Shown: positions 20,520-29,928, numbered from the stretch's first letter. The stretch: DNA of 64,000 bases from Strigamia acuminata (GCA_949358305.1 OX442314.1:64365369-64429368), one strand, 5' to 3'. Numbers and translations are program-made. The notes: generated from the sequence alone by a model not told the origin.

Positions 20520-21977
20520 ACGGAGGGGAGTTTGTATCTAGACAATGGGACAATTATGTGGCGACAATTGGGCTTAAGTGTATGAGGACTAATGCATACA
20601 GCCCAGAAATGAATTCGGTCGCGGAAAGAGCTAACCGTACCATTATTAATGGAGTCCGGGCACTCCTTATCGAGAACAAATTTCCTCCTACCTTATGGGC
20701 AGAACTTGCAGTTTCTGTCGTATATCTGAAAAATCGTTTTTCACATATGGGAATTGGCGGGAAAACACCATATAACGTGTTTTATAATAAGAAATTGTCC
20801 CTTCGCCATGTCAAGTGCATTGGCTCACTAACTTATGTCCATATTCCTTCCCAAACACGGGTTGGGAAGCTGCAAGAGAGGGCATGGGCTGGGGCATTAG
20901 TTGGGTACGCCGCTTCTACACGCGGCTATAGAATTTGGGATTCGAATAAAAATCAGGTGTTTTTGTCTAAACACGTCAAAATATTTGAAAACAATTTCTG
21001 GTTTGAATTGGGGACGGCCACGTCGCCTGAACTTGAAGATGACTTTGAAGCGTCGAGTTCGGACTCGTTCAATGGGTCATTTTCTGACGACGACAGTGTT
21101 GCTGGCGACCCAATAATTCAGAAGGCTCCGAAGATCCCGGAAGTCCTAGAAGTTCCGGGGATCCCGGAACCCCCTCCTGCGATACAGGAAGTCCCACAAC
21201 CTGTTCCGCAGCAAAAAGTGAAACCCGCATTGCCCACGACCCCAAAGCCTACTTTTAGACCTGAATTGAGGCCAGTCGCTAAACAGGCAGCTCAGCAACC
21301 CCCACTCATGCCCGTTGAGAGGAACCCTATTCTTGGGGATAGGGATACAGGGGATGAGCCTGTTGAAGAAATTGGTGGGGCGAAGGGGGATGATGGGAAT
21401 TACTTCAACGTCTATCCTGACAATGATGGGGAACCTGAAATTCCTCCTGGGATTCAAACACGACGTGGATCACGATCAAAGAAAAAGAAAGGGGACGTGA
21501 TGTCACGCCCGGAACTACTGCCGTTAAATATGGCGGAATGGGAACGACGCGCATCCGTCCGCAAAGACGGAGCGACGGCGGGACAAATAGACGTTATTTA
21601 CATCACGCCCTTAAAAGACAAAATAAGAAGTCGAGTTGATATTGCACGTTGGTGCGACGAGGAAGGGTACGCATATGATGCATCCCTATTTGACTTTAAG
21701 ACATTAGAGGGGGACGGTGAACCGTTAGGGTTTGCAGGTTTCTGCGCCGTCGAGCCAGAAACCTACGAAGAAGCCATGTACCACATCAAGCGCCCTGATT
21801 GGATTAAAGCTATGAGGGAAGAAATTGATGTATTTGATGAAAGAACGGTTTACAAGGAAGTTGACAAAACAACTTTAGACGAGGGTACGACTCTCTTGGG
21901 ATCGAAATGGATATCCTTTTCGCGGATTGGCTTCCGCGAAATCCGCATTTCGGGGGTGACTATTCTAGGAATTCCGG

Positions 21978-22232
21978 GTGGACCATACTCTTCCGAAAAA
22001 TGTCCGGGGTGGTGTTGGGAGTGTCGATAGACTGTTTTGTGTCAAGGTTGCCAATTTTCATGTAAGTATTGGAAGGTTTATTTCTGTGCATTCTCATATA
22101 TTTTTTTCACAGGAGCAACGAGGCGCGATGAAGGGGGATCAAGCGAGAGTGAATAAAATAAACTCGTTTTTGTCTCAAATGCGCGTTTGCGTTTGTAAAT
22201 TTGGTTGTCTTGCAACGCGGTGGCGCGTTTGA
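21978..22232 (+). CDS. Small candidate two-exon frame in module Y (function unknown)
   Basis: From the ATG at 21978, 28 codons run to a splice donor (GTAAGT at 22062). A 51-bp intron would end at TTTTTTTCACAG (22112), and the second exon continues in the same phase for 40 codons to a stop at 22232. Because 51 is a multiple of three and the intron has no stop, the unspliced frame (84 codons) is also open. The first exon (TLPKNVRGGVGSVD) is recognisable in the GC-rich family at 10767-10815, also followed by GTAAGT, and is identical at 58301. No known domain was recognised. Coding is uncertain; it may be a spliced leader or non-coding exon. Confidence 0.3.
   Translation: MDHTLPKNVRGGVGSVDRLFCVKVANFHVSIGRFISVHSHIFFSQEQRGAMKGDQARVNKINSFLSQMRVCVCKFGCLATRWRV
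22062..22112 (+). other. Candidate 51-bp intron
   Basis: It starts GTAAGTATT, ends with a T-rich tract and CAG, and has length and composition typical of small invertebrate introns. It is repeated exactly at 58385-58435. Prediction only. Confidence 0.45.
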
Positions 22233-23371
22233 GTTTCGTGTTGCGATACAAACACGCACGGGTGCGTATTGGAGTCGTAAACGACTTTCTGTCGCAATGC
22301 GATCGCGTATTTGACAAATTTCTGCAGATTTTTGCCAATATTTGACAATTTTCAGACAAATTTCAATTAATTTTAGAAATTTTTGAGAGATTTCAATAAA
22401 AGTTTGAGGAATTTCTTATGCTGACGCTAAAATGCCAAAAGGAGTCTTAACTCAGAAGAGCACTTTTCCGACCACTTAGGTGTCGGAAAAGCACTTCCAA
22501 AGGTCGCAAAACGTGCTCTACGCGTTTTTTGACACTAGAACGGTCGAAAACGAGTCTAAAACTGCTAAGCTGGCGCCTGTAACTTGGCGCATTCGCTGGG
22601 TCGCTCGAAAATGAGATTCGAGCGAACCGAAACCTATGAGAGAAACGCGCCGGCGGAAATATTCGTTTTTACCAATGAATACTTAATAAATCTTCATGGG
22701 AATTTAATCCCAATCTACTGTAGGCTTAGGAACCTTGAATACCAAATAAAAACAAAGGAGCAAAGGCGGGAAATAAAGAACAAGGGCCCGACGCCCGTAA
22801 ATCACCAAAATGGCTATCTGCCAGACACGCTAGTGGCCTTGAGCCACTTCTAACTTCGTTTTCGAGGTCGTGGGTCTCGAAAACGACTAAACCGAGTGGT
22901 GGGAACGATTCCCCGAGGTCTTTTTAGTCAATGTCGCCCAAAACCCGAATCAACAAGCTAACTTTCAACGAGAAACGAAGACTGGAGCCGAATGCGGTAA
23001 TAAGCGCTCATTCCAGACTCGTGTAAGCGATCTCCGCTTAAAGCCAGTTGCTCTGAGCAGACGACGCAATCGCTTACCAAGGAAAAAGACGGGTTTATGG
23101 GCTCAAAACCCGACGAAACACTTAAACAGGATCCAGAAATTACCAAGCGAGTTGGTAAGCTAAACTAAAACTGTAAAATAAGTTGGGGACTTGGTAAAAT
23201 GCGAGTCTCTCAAACTTTTGTTGCGTCCTGCTCGCAACACGCGCGATGTACGCGCGTGGCCGCGTGTTGAACGTGCGCACTACGCGCAAGAACCGTACAA
23301 ACCGAGGTAAAACGAATTAAACACATATCTAATGCAAAAACAATTATTAAATACATCATTCTTGTTGCTGT

Positions 23372-24654
23372 TTGCAAACTTGCAAAACTTGCACCGAATT
23401 TGGGCAATTTTTTACAAATTTCAGCAGATTTTTGTCTATATTTGACAAATTTCAGCAGATTTCCTCAATCCTCAAACATTTGCTGATATTTCTCAAACAT
23501 TTTCTAAAATTAATTGAAATCTGTCTGAAATTTGTCTTGAATGTGTCAAATATTGTCAAAAATCCGTGGAAATTTGTCAAATACTGGCAAAAATCCATGT
23601 AAATTTGTCAAAAATTGCCATAATTTGGTGCAAATTGTGTTAGATATTGGAAAAATTTATTTTAACGCTTCCAACGCGCCAGTAAATCGCGCGTGCACAC
23701 GCGTGGATTTTTCGTCATAGTTGGATGCGCGCAAACCTCACGTAACTTGCGCCAAAATTTGGCAATTTTTGACAAATTTCAGCAGATTTTTGCCAGTATT
23801 TGACAAATTTCCACTGATTTTTGACAAATTTCCACTGATTTTTGACAATATTTGACCCAACAACTGCGCCACGTTCCAGGCGCCGGTTTAGGCATTTTAG
23901 ACCCGTTTTAGACCGTTTTAGATGGCGAAAACGTTCTCTCCATCATTTTCTACCCCTGGGTGAGGTTTTCAGCGTTCATGATTGATGAAAAAGCTGTTTT
24001 CTAACTAGCTGTCCCATTGCTAGTTTTGGCGTCAGGTTTTAGCAACCTTCCGATGCGACTCTGTCGTCTGCACGACCTCCAAGACCGTTTTAGGGTTAAT
24101 TTGAGTCAAATAATTCATTCTGGGGGTTGTTTTGGGTTTTTTACAAGTGTGTTTTTGTAGTTTTTATTGGTTTCAAACATTGTCAATTCTTCATACAAGT
24201 GTAACTTTCATTTCTCTGTATTTTGAGAACTTTGCATTGCAGCAAAGTTCATTTCTTGCCCCTTAATTATTGTGTAATTGTTGGTTTTCAAGCCCGTTTT
24301 TTAACAATAACTTTATTTGAAGTGCCTATTGTTTCAGGCACGTGCTTCCACGTGCCTTTTATTGTTGAGCAATTTCTTGGGCAGTTGCGCTCCTGTTGCT
24401 AGCATTGCCGCGCGTTCTCCGCGCGCGTACTCGCGCGTTTCGCATCACACACATTCGGGTTCAATGGCCTATCGCGGCGGCACATTGTGTGGCATAGCGC
24501 GGCACGTTGCAATTACGTGACGTGGCACGTTGCTGTTACGTGACGCGATAGCCAGTATTTAAGCAGGGGATTCCATCATCGTTTACACAAATGCGCATTG
24601 CAACGTGGAGGCGCATTCGAGTCCTTTTCCCAAGCGTTGAAAAAGGACAAAACT
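23372..24654 (+). repeat. Left arm of giant inverted repeat, outer part
   Basis: This stretch is the reverse complement, with few differences, of 31609-32930. It contains the GACAAATTTCAGCAGATTTTTGCC-type minisatellite, the CCAACGCGCCAGTAAATCG module (23677-23695) and the CACGTG hairpin (near 24338-24359). Copia-2 splits the arm at 24654/29929, and the inner part continues at 29929-30703. Confidence 0.88.
24650..24654. other. Target-site duplication of Copia-2
   Basis: AAACT occurs directly before the low-coordinate LTR and again at 29929-29933 after the high-coordinate LTR. The uninterrupted target is visible in the opposite arm near 31574-31620, which confirms the insertion point. Confidence 0.88.
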
Positions 24655-25131
24655 TATCAGTGTCCAAACCGTGGTGAGTGCATGTGAGAAGCCAAAAAGT
24701 CAGAATTGCTAAAACCACCATTCTAATCCAGTGGTGGCTGACATCTTTATTTGTCAGAAAACAGAAAGCAAGTGTCATGACTTGAGATTTGTTCTTCTCA
24801 AGTCTACAAAACATAAAAGATGAGAACAAATCAATTTGACAACAGAATTGATTTGTCCTTTACATAAACAATATAAAAGACTCATACTATCAATTGATAG
24901 CAGACCAAAAATAACTAAACAATCAGCTCTTTCGAGCAGGCGACGCAAACGTTAAATATCGCAAATTATGTGCCAATTGACATAACGTAACACGCAATAA
25001 AAGTCAATAGCAATTGACACCCGACATTGAGACAAGAATACAATATGAACGCAATGCGCCGTTGTCGCACTATATTCTGAAACATGCGACAATAACAAGC
25101 TGGCACCATATGACTGCTCTAAATTCCAACA
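24655..25131 (-). repeat. 3' LTR of Copia-2
   Basis: This 477-bp LTR is paired with 29452-29928. On the minus strand it starts TGTTGGAATTT. It contains many perfect inverted repeats: 24715-24737, 24738-24757, 24779-24804, 24826-24856 (11-bp stem), 24887-24900 and 25062-25092 (8-bp stem). Confidence 0.9.
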
Positions 25132-25141
25132 TACCCCCTCT
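25132..25141 (-). promoter_or_regulatory. Polypurine tract of Copia-2
   Basis: AGAGGGGGTA on the minus strand abuts the 3' LTR start, the expected place for plus-strand priming. Similar GAGGGGG tracts recur inside the gene at 25352-25362, 25592-25603, 25866-25875, 26214-26224 and 27330-27339. Confidence 0.75.
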
Positions 25142-25360
25142 GAGCAGCATATGGGGCCCCACTGGGACAAAAACAACGTGACACTACCCTGACGACTTGA
25201 AACAACCCCGACACTGCGATATTACTCCGAATGCGCCCCGAATATATAATTACCTAGGGTTGTGACATAAAAGCAAATCGGTAACATTATTTTTGCCCAT
25301 GACATGCCTGAGATTAAAGACTCCAATTAGATTAACGTGCAAATCTTCATTATTCCCCCT
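25142..25360 (-). other. 3' untranslated region of Copia-2
   Basis: About 220 bp lie between the stop codon and the polypurine tract. No trace of RT or RNase H sequence is visible, so these domains are absent rather than decayed in place. Confidence 0.7.
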
Positions 25361-28153
25361 CTAATATTTGGGGTAAATGTAGTTTTCGTCCCATGTGAAT
25401 CCTAACTCATCTATTATAGTTTGTTTATCCTGTTCGCTTAGCTCTTCAAATTTCACATTCCCTTCGGTCAGGACATAACTAATACAATCCGGCTCACCAG
25501 CCATCAATTCACATTCAATGTCATTTGTTTTTATTAAAGCCACATTTTTGGTTTTCTTACATCTTTTCTTACGTCTTTTGGTCTTTCCGCATTCCCCCTC
25601 TGTCCTAAAGACTTTATCTTCACCCACACCTATCAGTGTCTCTATCGGTGTTGGGGAAATGTCACCTTCCAATGACGTCGAAGAAATCTTGCAAACTTTC
25701 ATGGGATCCTGCCTAATCCCTTCAACAGGCTTGGGCTCACAATCCAATGCAAACTGTTCCAATTCTTCCCTTTTGTTTGCAATTGGCTCAGATTCCTCAC
25801 GTGTTAACTCTGGAGAAATTCCTAGTAGCAATTCATTTTCCTTATCGCTAAAATTTCTTTTAAACTCCCCCTCTGTCCAAATCATTTTACCCTCGCCTGA
25901 TGATGGGGAAGTATCATCTTTCACTGTGTACACTAAAGAGGAAGATTCCTGTTCGCAAGTGAGTTCCTCATAAACCTCTTCAGCACTTGTGGCAAATGTC
26001 CCTAAGTGTTCCCTCTCGTTTTTAATACTTTCACACTTATTCATGTCAACTTCTTCACTTAACGACAATGGGGGATTTTCTGGATTCAACAAGTCTAATG
26101 TTGAGGGGACTTCTTGATGAGGGGATATTGGCACCCCAACCTTCGATGGAATTTCAGCTTCCAAACTCTCAATACAACTATCTAGGTTGACAAATTTCAG
26201 AGAGGGTTTCATTTCCCCCTCTTGCCAATTATTCCACTCATGTATTTTAACATTATTCATTTGAAATACTCTATTTCTTTTCGGGTCCCACACCCGATAT
26301 TTCCTCTGTGTATTCGAATATCCAACTAGAGCACCCATCCATGAACACTTCTGTCCATTTTTAACATGAAAAACCTCTACCCTTGACCCAATACACCTAA
26401 GGTGTCGCAAAGAAATGCATCTGTCATACAGTATATTGCATGGGGTTTTCCAATCTAAATCAATCCTGGGCACTCTATTTCGTAAATAGACCATTGTGTT
26501 GGCAATCTCCAACCACAAATAACTTGGAAATTTATTTTCTACAATTAAACTTTCCACCCCGTCTATGATATCTGAATTAGCCCTCTCGGAGATGCAATTA
26601 GCCATTGGGTTATCAGAATCTACATTATCAATTGTAATCCCGAAATTCTTCATTGTTTCTACCCATGCTGTTAATTCTTCTATAGAAAAATCTATCTCAG
26701 GGCTCAAATAAACCTTATTCACGGTTCCTGTCAAGCATTTAATTTCATCTAACCACTTTTGAAATTCTAGTAAAAAGCTATTTCCCTTTAATGGTTTAAA
26801 CCATACATATTCAGTACAATCATCTATTATAATGACATATTTTTCCCCAGTTGCATGTGGGGCCCTCCAAACACTCAAATGTACAGCTTCTAAAGCTTTC
26901 CTGTCATTATTCTTCTGTGTTGAGGGAATATTCTTCTTTGTCAAATCTCCTGTTATAGGAGAGGTCCCTGTGTTCTCCAATTGAACACCAAAAACATCTG
27001 TTGATCCATTCATAACATAAATGCTTTCTTCATTCAAATACCCCATCCGGGTATGCCATAATTTAAATGGGAGGACCTTGTCCTTGAATCTAAAATCCAT
27101 ACTGTTTTCCTGTTTTCTAACATTTCCATGTCTAGAATTCTGTTTCTGGTTTCTAATACCAGAATTTAAGGGACCATTCTGTTTAATCCTTGTTGTCATA
27201 CTTGACTTTTGGTTACTCAAACCCTTTTTGGATTTCCCTGAAATCCCCTTTGGAAGATCACTTCCCTTAATTAAGGTTGCACCATGCAATTTCCTATTGC
27301 TTACAAAACCCTTTTTCATATTATCTGGGTCCCCCTCTCTCTTTTCATTCCGAACCCGGTTCGAATGTTCCATTTCTGTCAATTTAGGCCTAGTTTCTTT
27401 CTTCATTTTAACAAAATTAAGAGGGTTACCACCTTTAATTGTGGTGAAATTCAATTCTTTATTTCTTTTTCTAATTTGAACCTTGTTCAAATATTCTAAA
27501 TCCCCGTGTCCATGTTGGGATTTGATGTTTTGCACATCATTCATGGCATTCAAAATCACATTTGAATCAACCACGTTGCTGTTCTGATTACCATCACTAG
27601 TGCCCTGCACTTTGTTACTGCTAACCCCATTCGCTTCCCTCACATGCATATGCATAGCACAAAGTGTCAAAACTAGATCACTAATGGCCCCTGCCATAAC
27701 ATCAATGTTTTCTGTTAATGCGCTCTTACAGACTAAATGGGTTAGTAACAATACACTTTTGTCATAATCAAAACACAAATCAAATTTCTCTTTTCCAAGA
27801 ACAGTAATTTTCCTTTTCAATTGTTCATTAAGTGCGTTATACACTGCCTGTCCGTTAAAGACATTCTGTCCATGTGTTTCCATCTTCAATTGTGCCTTGT
27901 GTGTGTCATCCATTGTCTGCTTGTTGCAGGCACTCACATTGTCTGTTAAAGACCTTCTCCTTGCACAAAACGCTGTGCGCACAAAATTCGAGCCACACAA
28001 CCACACCACACTCACTAATAAATTTAGTGACGGCACAAAACACATTGCTTCAATTATTTGCAGCACTTTCACTAAAATGCACTTTTCCACTTTGCAAATA
28101 CACAAAAACACAATTTTCCCCAACCAAAATGAAGGAGAAAAATCACAATCCAC
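25361..28153 (-). CDS. Copia-2 ORF: gag/integrase-like protein lacking RT
   Basis: This is an open frame of 930 codons on the minus strand. Residues from about 366 (LWHTRMGYLN) align with the GAG-pre-integrase region, but the second His is Tyr and the CxxC is missing. The integrase-like core follows (about 424-660). The first catalytic Asp position is Ser427, the second is Ser484, and only the Glu (E523, ISERAN) is kept. The flanking folds remain recognisable (YVIIIDDCTEYVWF, CNILYDRCISLRHLRCIGS, GALVGYSNTQRKYRVWDP). An acidic C-terminal region contains repeated TEGE segments and a basic KRRKKRCKK cluster. The frame ends where Copia-1 and Copia-3 have the segment just before RT. The first ATG gives a hydrophobic N-terminus of uncertain reality; a start at a later Met (METHGQ, near residue 92) is equally possible. 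Loss of catalysis with the frame kept suggests a structural or DNA/RNA-binding role, which is inference. Confidence 0.85.
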   Translation of the reverse strand: MDCDFSPSFWLGKIVFLCICKVEKCILVKVLQIIEAMCFVPSLNLLVSVVWLCGSNFVRTAFCARRRSLTDNVSACNKQTMDDTHKAQLKMETHGQNVFNGQAVYNALNEQLKRKITVLGKEKFDLCFDYDKSVLLLTHLVCKSALTENIDVMAGAISDLVLTLCAMHMHVREANGVSSNKVQGTSDGNQNSNVVDSNVILNAMNDVQNIKSQHGHGDLEYLNKVQIRKRNKELNFTTIKGGNPLNFVKMKKETRPKLTEMEHSNRVRNEKREGDPDNMKKGFVSNRKLHGATLIKGSDLPKGISGKSKKGLSNQKSSMTTRIKQNGPLNSGIRNQKQNSRHGNVRKQENSMDFRFKDKVLPFKLWHTRMGYLNEESIYVMNGSTDVFGVQLENTGTSPITGDLTKKNIPSTQKNNDRKALEAVHLSVWRAPHATGEKYVIIIDDCTEYVWFKPLKGNSFLLEFQKWLDEIKCLTGTVNKVYLSPEIDFSIEELTAWVETMKNFGITIDNVDSDNPMANCISERANSDIIDGVESLIVENKFPSYLWLEIANTMVYLRNRVPRIDLDWKTPCNILYDRCISLRHLRCIGSRVEVFHVKNGQKCSWMGALVGYSNTQRKYRVWDPKRNRVFQMNNVKIHEWNNWQEGEMKPSLKFVNLDSCIESLEAEIPSKVGVPISPHQEVPSTLDLLNPENPPLSLSEEVDMNKCESIKNEREHLGTFATSAEEVYEELTCEQESSSLVYTVKDDTSPSSGEGKMIWTEGEFKRNFSDKENELLLGISPELTREESEPIANKREELEQFALDCEPKPVEGIRQDPMKVCKISSTSLEGDISPTPIETLIGVGEDKVFRTEGECGKTKRRKKRCKKTKNVALIKTNDIECELMAGEPDCISYVLTEGNVKFEELSEQDKQTIIDELGFTWDENYIYPKY

Positions 28154-28207
28154 CCTGGACTTATCTCAATAAGTGAGACGCAAAACTCCACACAGTATTT
28201 CCCAAGT

Positions 28208-28235
28208 TCCGACCGGTGCGCCTGGGCCCGCGGGA
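28208..28235 (-). promoter_or_regulatory. 28-nt leader motif shared with Copia-1
   Basis: On the minus strand this matches 26 of 28 bases of 3759-3786, including CCCGCGGGCCCAGG. It lies 55 nt before the first ATG of the ORF. Conservation between elements whose leaders are otherwise unlike suggests a shared cis-acting function. Confidence 0.6.
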
Positions 28236-29082
28236 CACTTGGTGGCCAGAAATAGCCTGTGTGGAAATAGGATTCCGCTACTCGAATGAGTAAAGGGCGG
28301 AAAACAAACAAAGGGACCCCAAAACAAAACCTTAAATAACTATACAAAGTTTCACGACAACCCAAAATAATAATACACTCAGTTGGCACGTTGTCTTCTT
28401 GTTTGCGGGATTTTCGCGTCGCAAAATCCCACGTTGACGTCGTTGTAACGTCGCTTGAATCGTTGTAATTCACTTGTGCACCTGGCACAAGACTTATCTG
28501 GTCCCTTCGTTGCACAGATACCCGTCCCGGGCTAATCCGTGATCGGCGAATCTCAATTCGCACGTCGCGTGCGCCAAATGCTCGCAAAAATCGAAATGTC
28601 CTCGAAAAATTCCGTAACGTCGCTGAAACGTTAGTTGCACGCTCGTAGGACGCCTACACGACGTAATCCCACGTTGAGATAATCCCACGACGAGCTGTGA
28701 ACGATCCTCGTTCGTTTTTATCAGACTGGCATGGACGGCGCCATCTTGGATTCGGCTGCATCGCACATCTCGGTGGAAAATACATGAATAAATAATATTT
28801 CGATTCTTACAGTCCCTTTTGGCAATCCTATGCTTATCACACGAAATTTCCTGTCGAATTCCGCTGATTCTCGACGCTTTATCGTCGAATGCGACGCCGC
28901 TCTCGTCGCGGCCGAAAAATGCTCGTTTCCGACGAAAAATATACCCCAAATCGATTCCAAACCGATCCCAATCGCTTCCTTGGGATCCTTATGTGGTCCC
29001 ACGTTGTTATTTCCAGCACTGGGATCCTCTGCACAGCTCGAAAACAGTCTAATCACGGCCGCCAACTCGTATTGCGATGGGC

Positions 29083-29093
29083 GCCGCCATCTT
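29083..29093 (-). promoter_or_regulatory. YY1-like site in Copia-2 leader
   Basis: AAGATGGCGGC on the minus strand matches the animal YY1 consensus. A second site, AAGATGGCGCC, is at 28737-28747. YY1 sites near transcription starts are known from other retroelements; binding here is inference. Confidence 0.4.
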
Positions 29094-29432
29094 GGAATTT
29101 CGCGTCATCGTGGATTTGAAAGAACGAAAAAGCGGTGTTATTTTCACCAAATAAATTCGACAAATACTTTCTAATGTTCCTGCAGTCCAGGCAACTAATC
29201 CCACGATGATTCCAAGCTGTTTCGCTACTAAATTCGTTGACAATCGCTTCTCACTGCTTCGGGTCGCAATTCGCCGACTTCGCTGCTTTACGAAGCACGC
29301 GAAACTCGCTCGTCCGGTCGGAAAAATCGTCGCTCTCGTGCTGCCCGCTGCTCCGGCAATTCCCGTCGACGCGCACAAGACGTTCCCGGCCAGAATTTCG
29401 TCGCGAATTCGATTCCGAGCGTTAAATTAAAT

Positions 29433-29450
29433 AACCACCCTCTGCTACCA
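29433..29450 (-). promoter_or_regulatory. Primer-binding site for initiator tRNA-Met (Copia-2)
   Basis: On the minus strand the site reads TGGTAGCAGAGGGTGGTT, one base different from the Copia-1 site. It lies one base after the 5' LTR end defined by the target duplication. Confidence 0.85.
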
Positions 29451-29451
29451 T

Positions 29452-29928
29452 TATCAGTGTCCAAACCGTGGTGAGTGCATGTGAGAAGCCAAAAAGTCAG
29501 AATTGCTAAAACCACCATTCTAATCCAGTGGTGGCTGACATCTTTATTTGTCAGAAAACAGAAAGCAAGTGTCATGACTTGAGATTTGTTCTTCTCAAGT
29601 CTACAAAACATAAAAGATGAGAACAAATCAATTTGACAACAGAATTGATTTGTCCTTTACATAAACAATATAAAAGACTCATACTATCAATTGATAGCAG
29701 ACCAAAAATAACTAAACAATCAGCTCTTTCGAGCAGGCGACGCAAACGTTAAATATCGCAAATTATGTGCCAATTGACATAACGTAACACGCAATAAAAG
29801 TCAATAGCAATTGACACCCGACATTGAGACAAGAATACAATATGAACGCAATGCGCCGTTGTCGCACTATATTCGGAAACATGCGACAATAACAAGCTGG
29901 CACCATATGACTGCTCTAAATTCCAACA
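29452..29928 (-). repeat. 5' LTR of Copia-2
   Basis: This 477-bp copy matches 24655-25131 except for one substitution noticed near 29870. It is followed by the second AAACT target copy at 29929-29933. Confidence 0.9.

Larger units (their letters stand above)
19189..21910 (+). mobile_element. Partial Ty1/copia element (Copia-3), interrupted and truncated
   Basis: This fragment begins inside the integrase at the gap edge and ends at the start of the reverse transcriptase, where family B begins at 21911. It is further split by a 1.29-kb insertion at 19231-20519. No LTR of its own is visible. Its protein resembles Copia-1 (integrase, linker with a GYAYDASLF segment, RT start LGSKWI) but is clearly a different lineage. 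Confidence 0.88.
19190..21910 (+). pseudogene. Copia-3 pol remnant: integrase to RT start
   Basis: Two pieces belong to one frame. The first (19190-19230) encodes VKAIKTDNG, holding the second catalytic Asp of integrase (codon 19223-19225). The second resumes at about 20524 with GGEF and runs open to 21910, carrying the catalytic Glu (VAERANRT, codon 20624-20626), the integrase C-terminal region (GALVGYAASTRGYRIWD), an acidic and proline-rich linker with a basic RSKKKK cluster, and the conserved segment before RT. A 1.29-kb insert separates the pieces. The frame then reads into family B and stops at 22030, so no functional RT or RNase H remains here. Confidence 0.85.
21911..24512 (+). repeat. 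Family B 'head', left copy
   Basis: This segment is nearly identical to 58234-60812 (constant offset 36,323, then 36,302 after a 21-bp repeat-unit difference near 23820). It begins ATATCCTTTTCGCGGATTGG, which includes the hairpin CGCGGA-TTGGCT-TCCGCG (21921-21938). It interrupts the Copia-3 RT, so 21911 is a true insertion or rearrangement boundary. It contains module Y with a small intron, a diverged copy of the array module AAAACGAGTCTAAAA (near 22570), and from 23372 the sequence that forms the left arm of the giant inverted repeat. Apart from the Y reading frame I see no gene. Confidence 0.9.
28154..29432 (-). other. 5' leader of Copia-2
   Basis: A leader of about 1.28 kb lies between primer site and ORF. 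It holds the 28-nt motif shared with Copia-1 (28208-28235) and two AAGATGGCG-type sites (28737-28747 and 29083-29093). Open frames of 100-170 codons here overlap one another and resemble nothing I recognise. Confidence 0.6.
24655..29928 (-). mobile_element. Non-autonomous Copia-type LTR element (Copia-2)
   Basis: This 5,274-bp element on the minus strand has two 477-bp LTRs differing at one base that I could find (25075 T versus 29870 G region), a 5-bp target duplication, a tRNA-iMet primer site, a long leader and a polypurine tract. It encodes one 930-aa frame with GAG-pre-integrase and integrase-like homology but no recognisable CCHC knuckle, protease, reverse transcriptase or RNase H. The near-identical LTRs show recent transposition, so the enzymes must have come from another element, perhaps one like Copia-1. 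The LTR begins TGTTGG (minus strand) and ends GATA rather than CA if the AAACT duplication is correct. Confidence 0.9.

Noticed and set aside
27897-28172. Plus-strand frames of 91-100 codons opposite the Copia-2 ORF
   Set aside because: They are antisense shadows of the long minus-strand frame.
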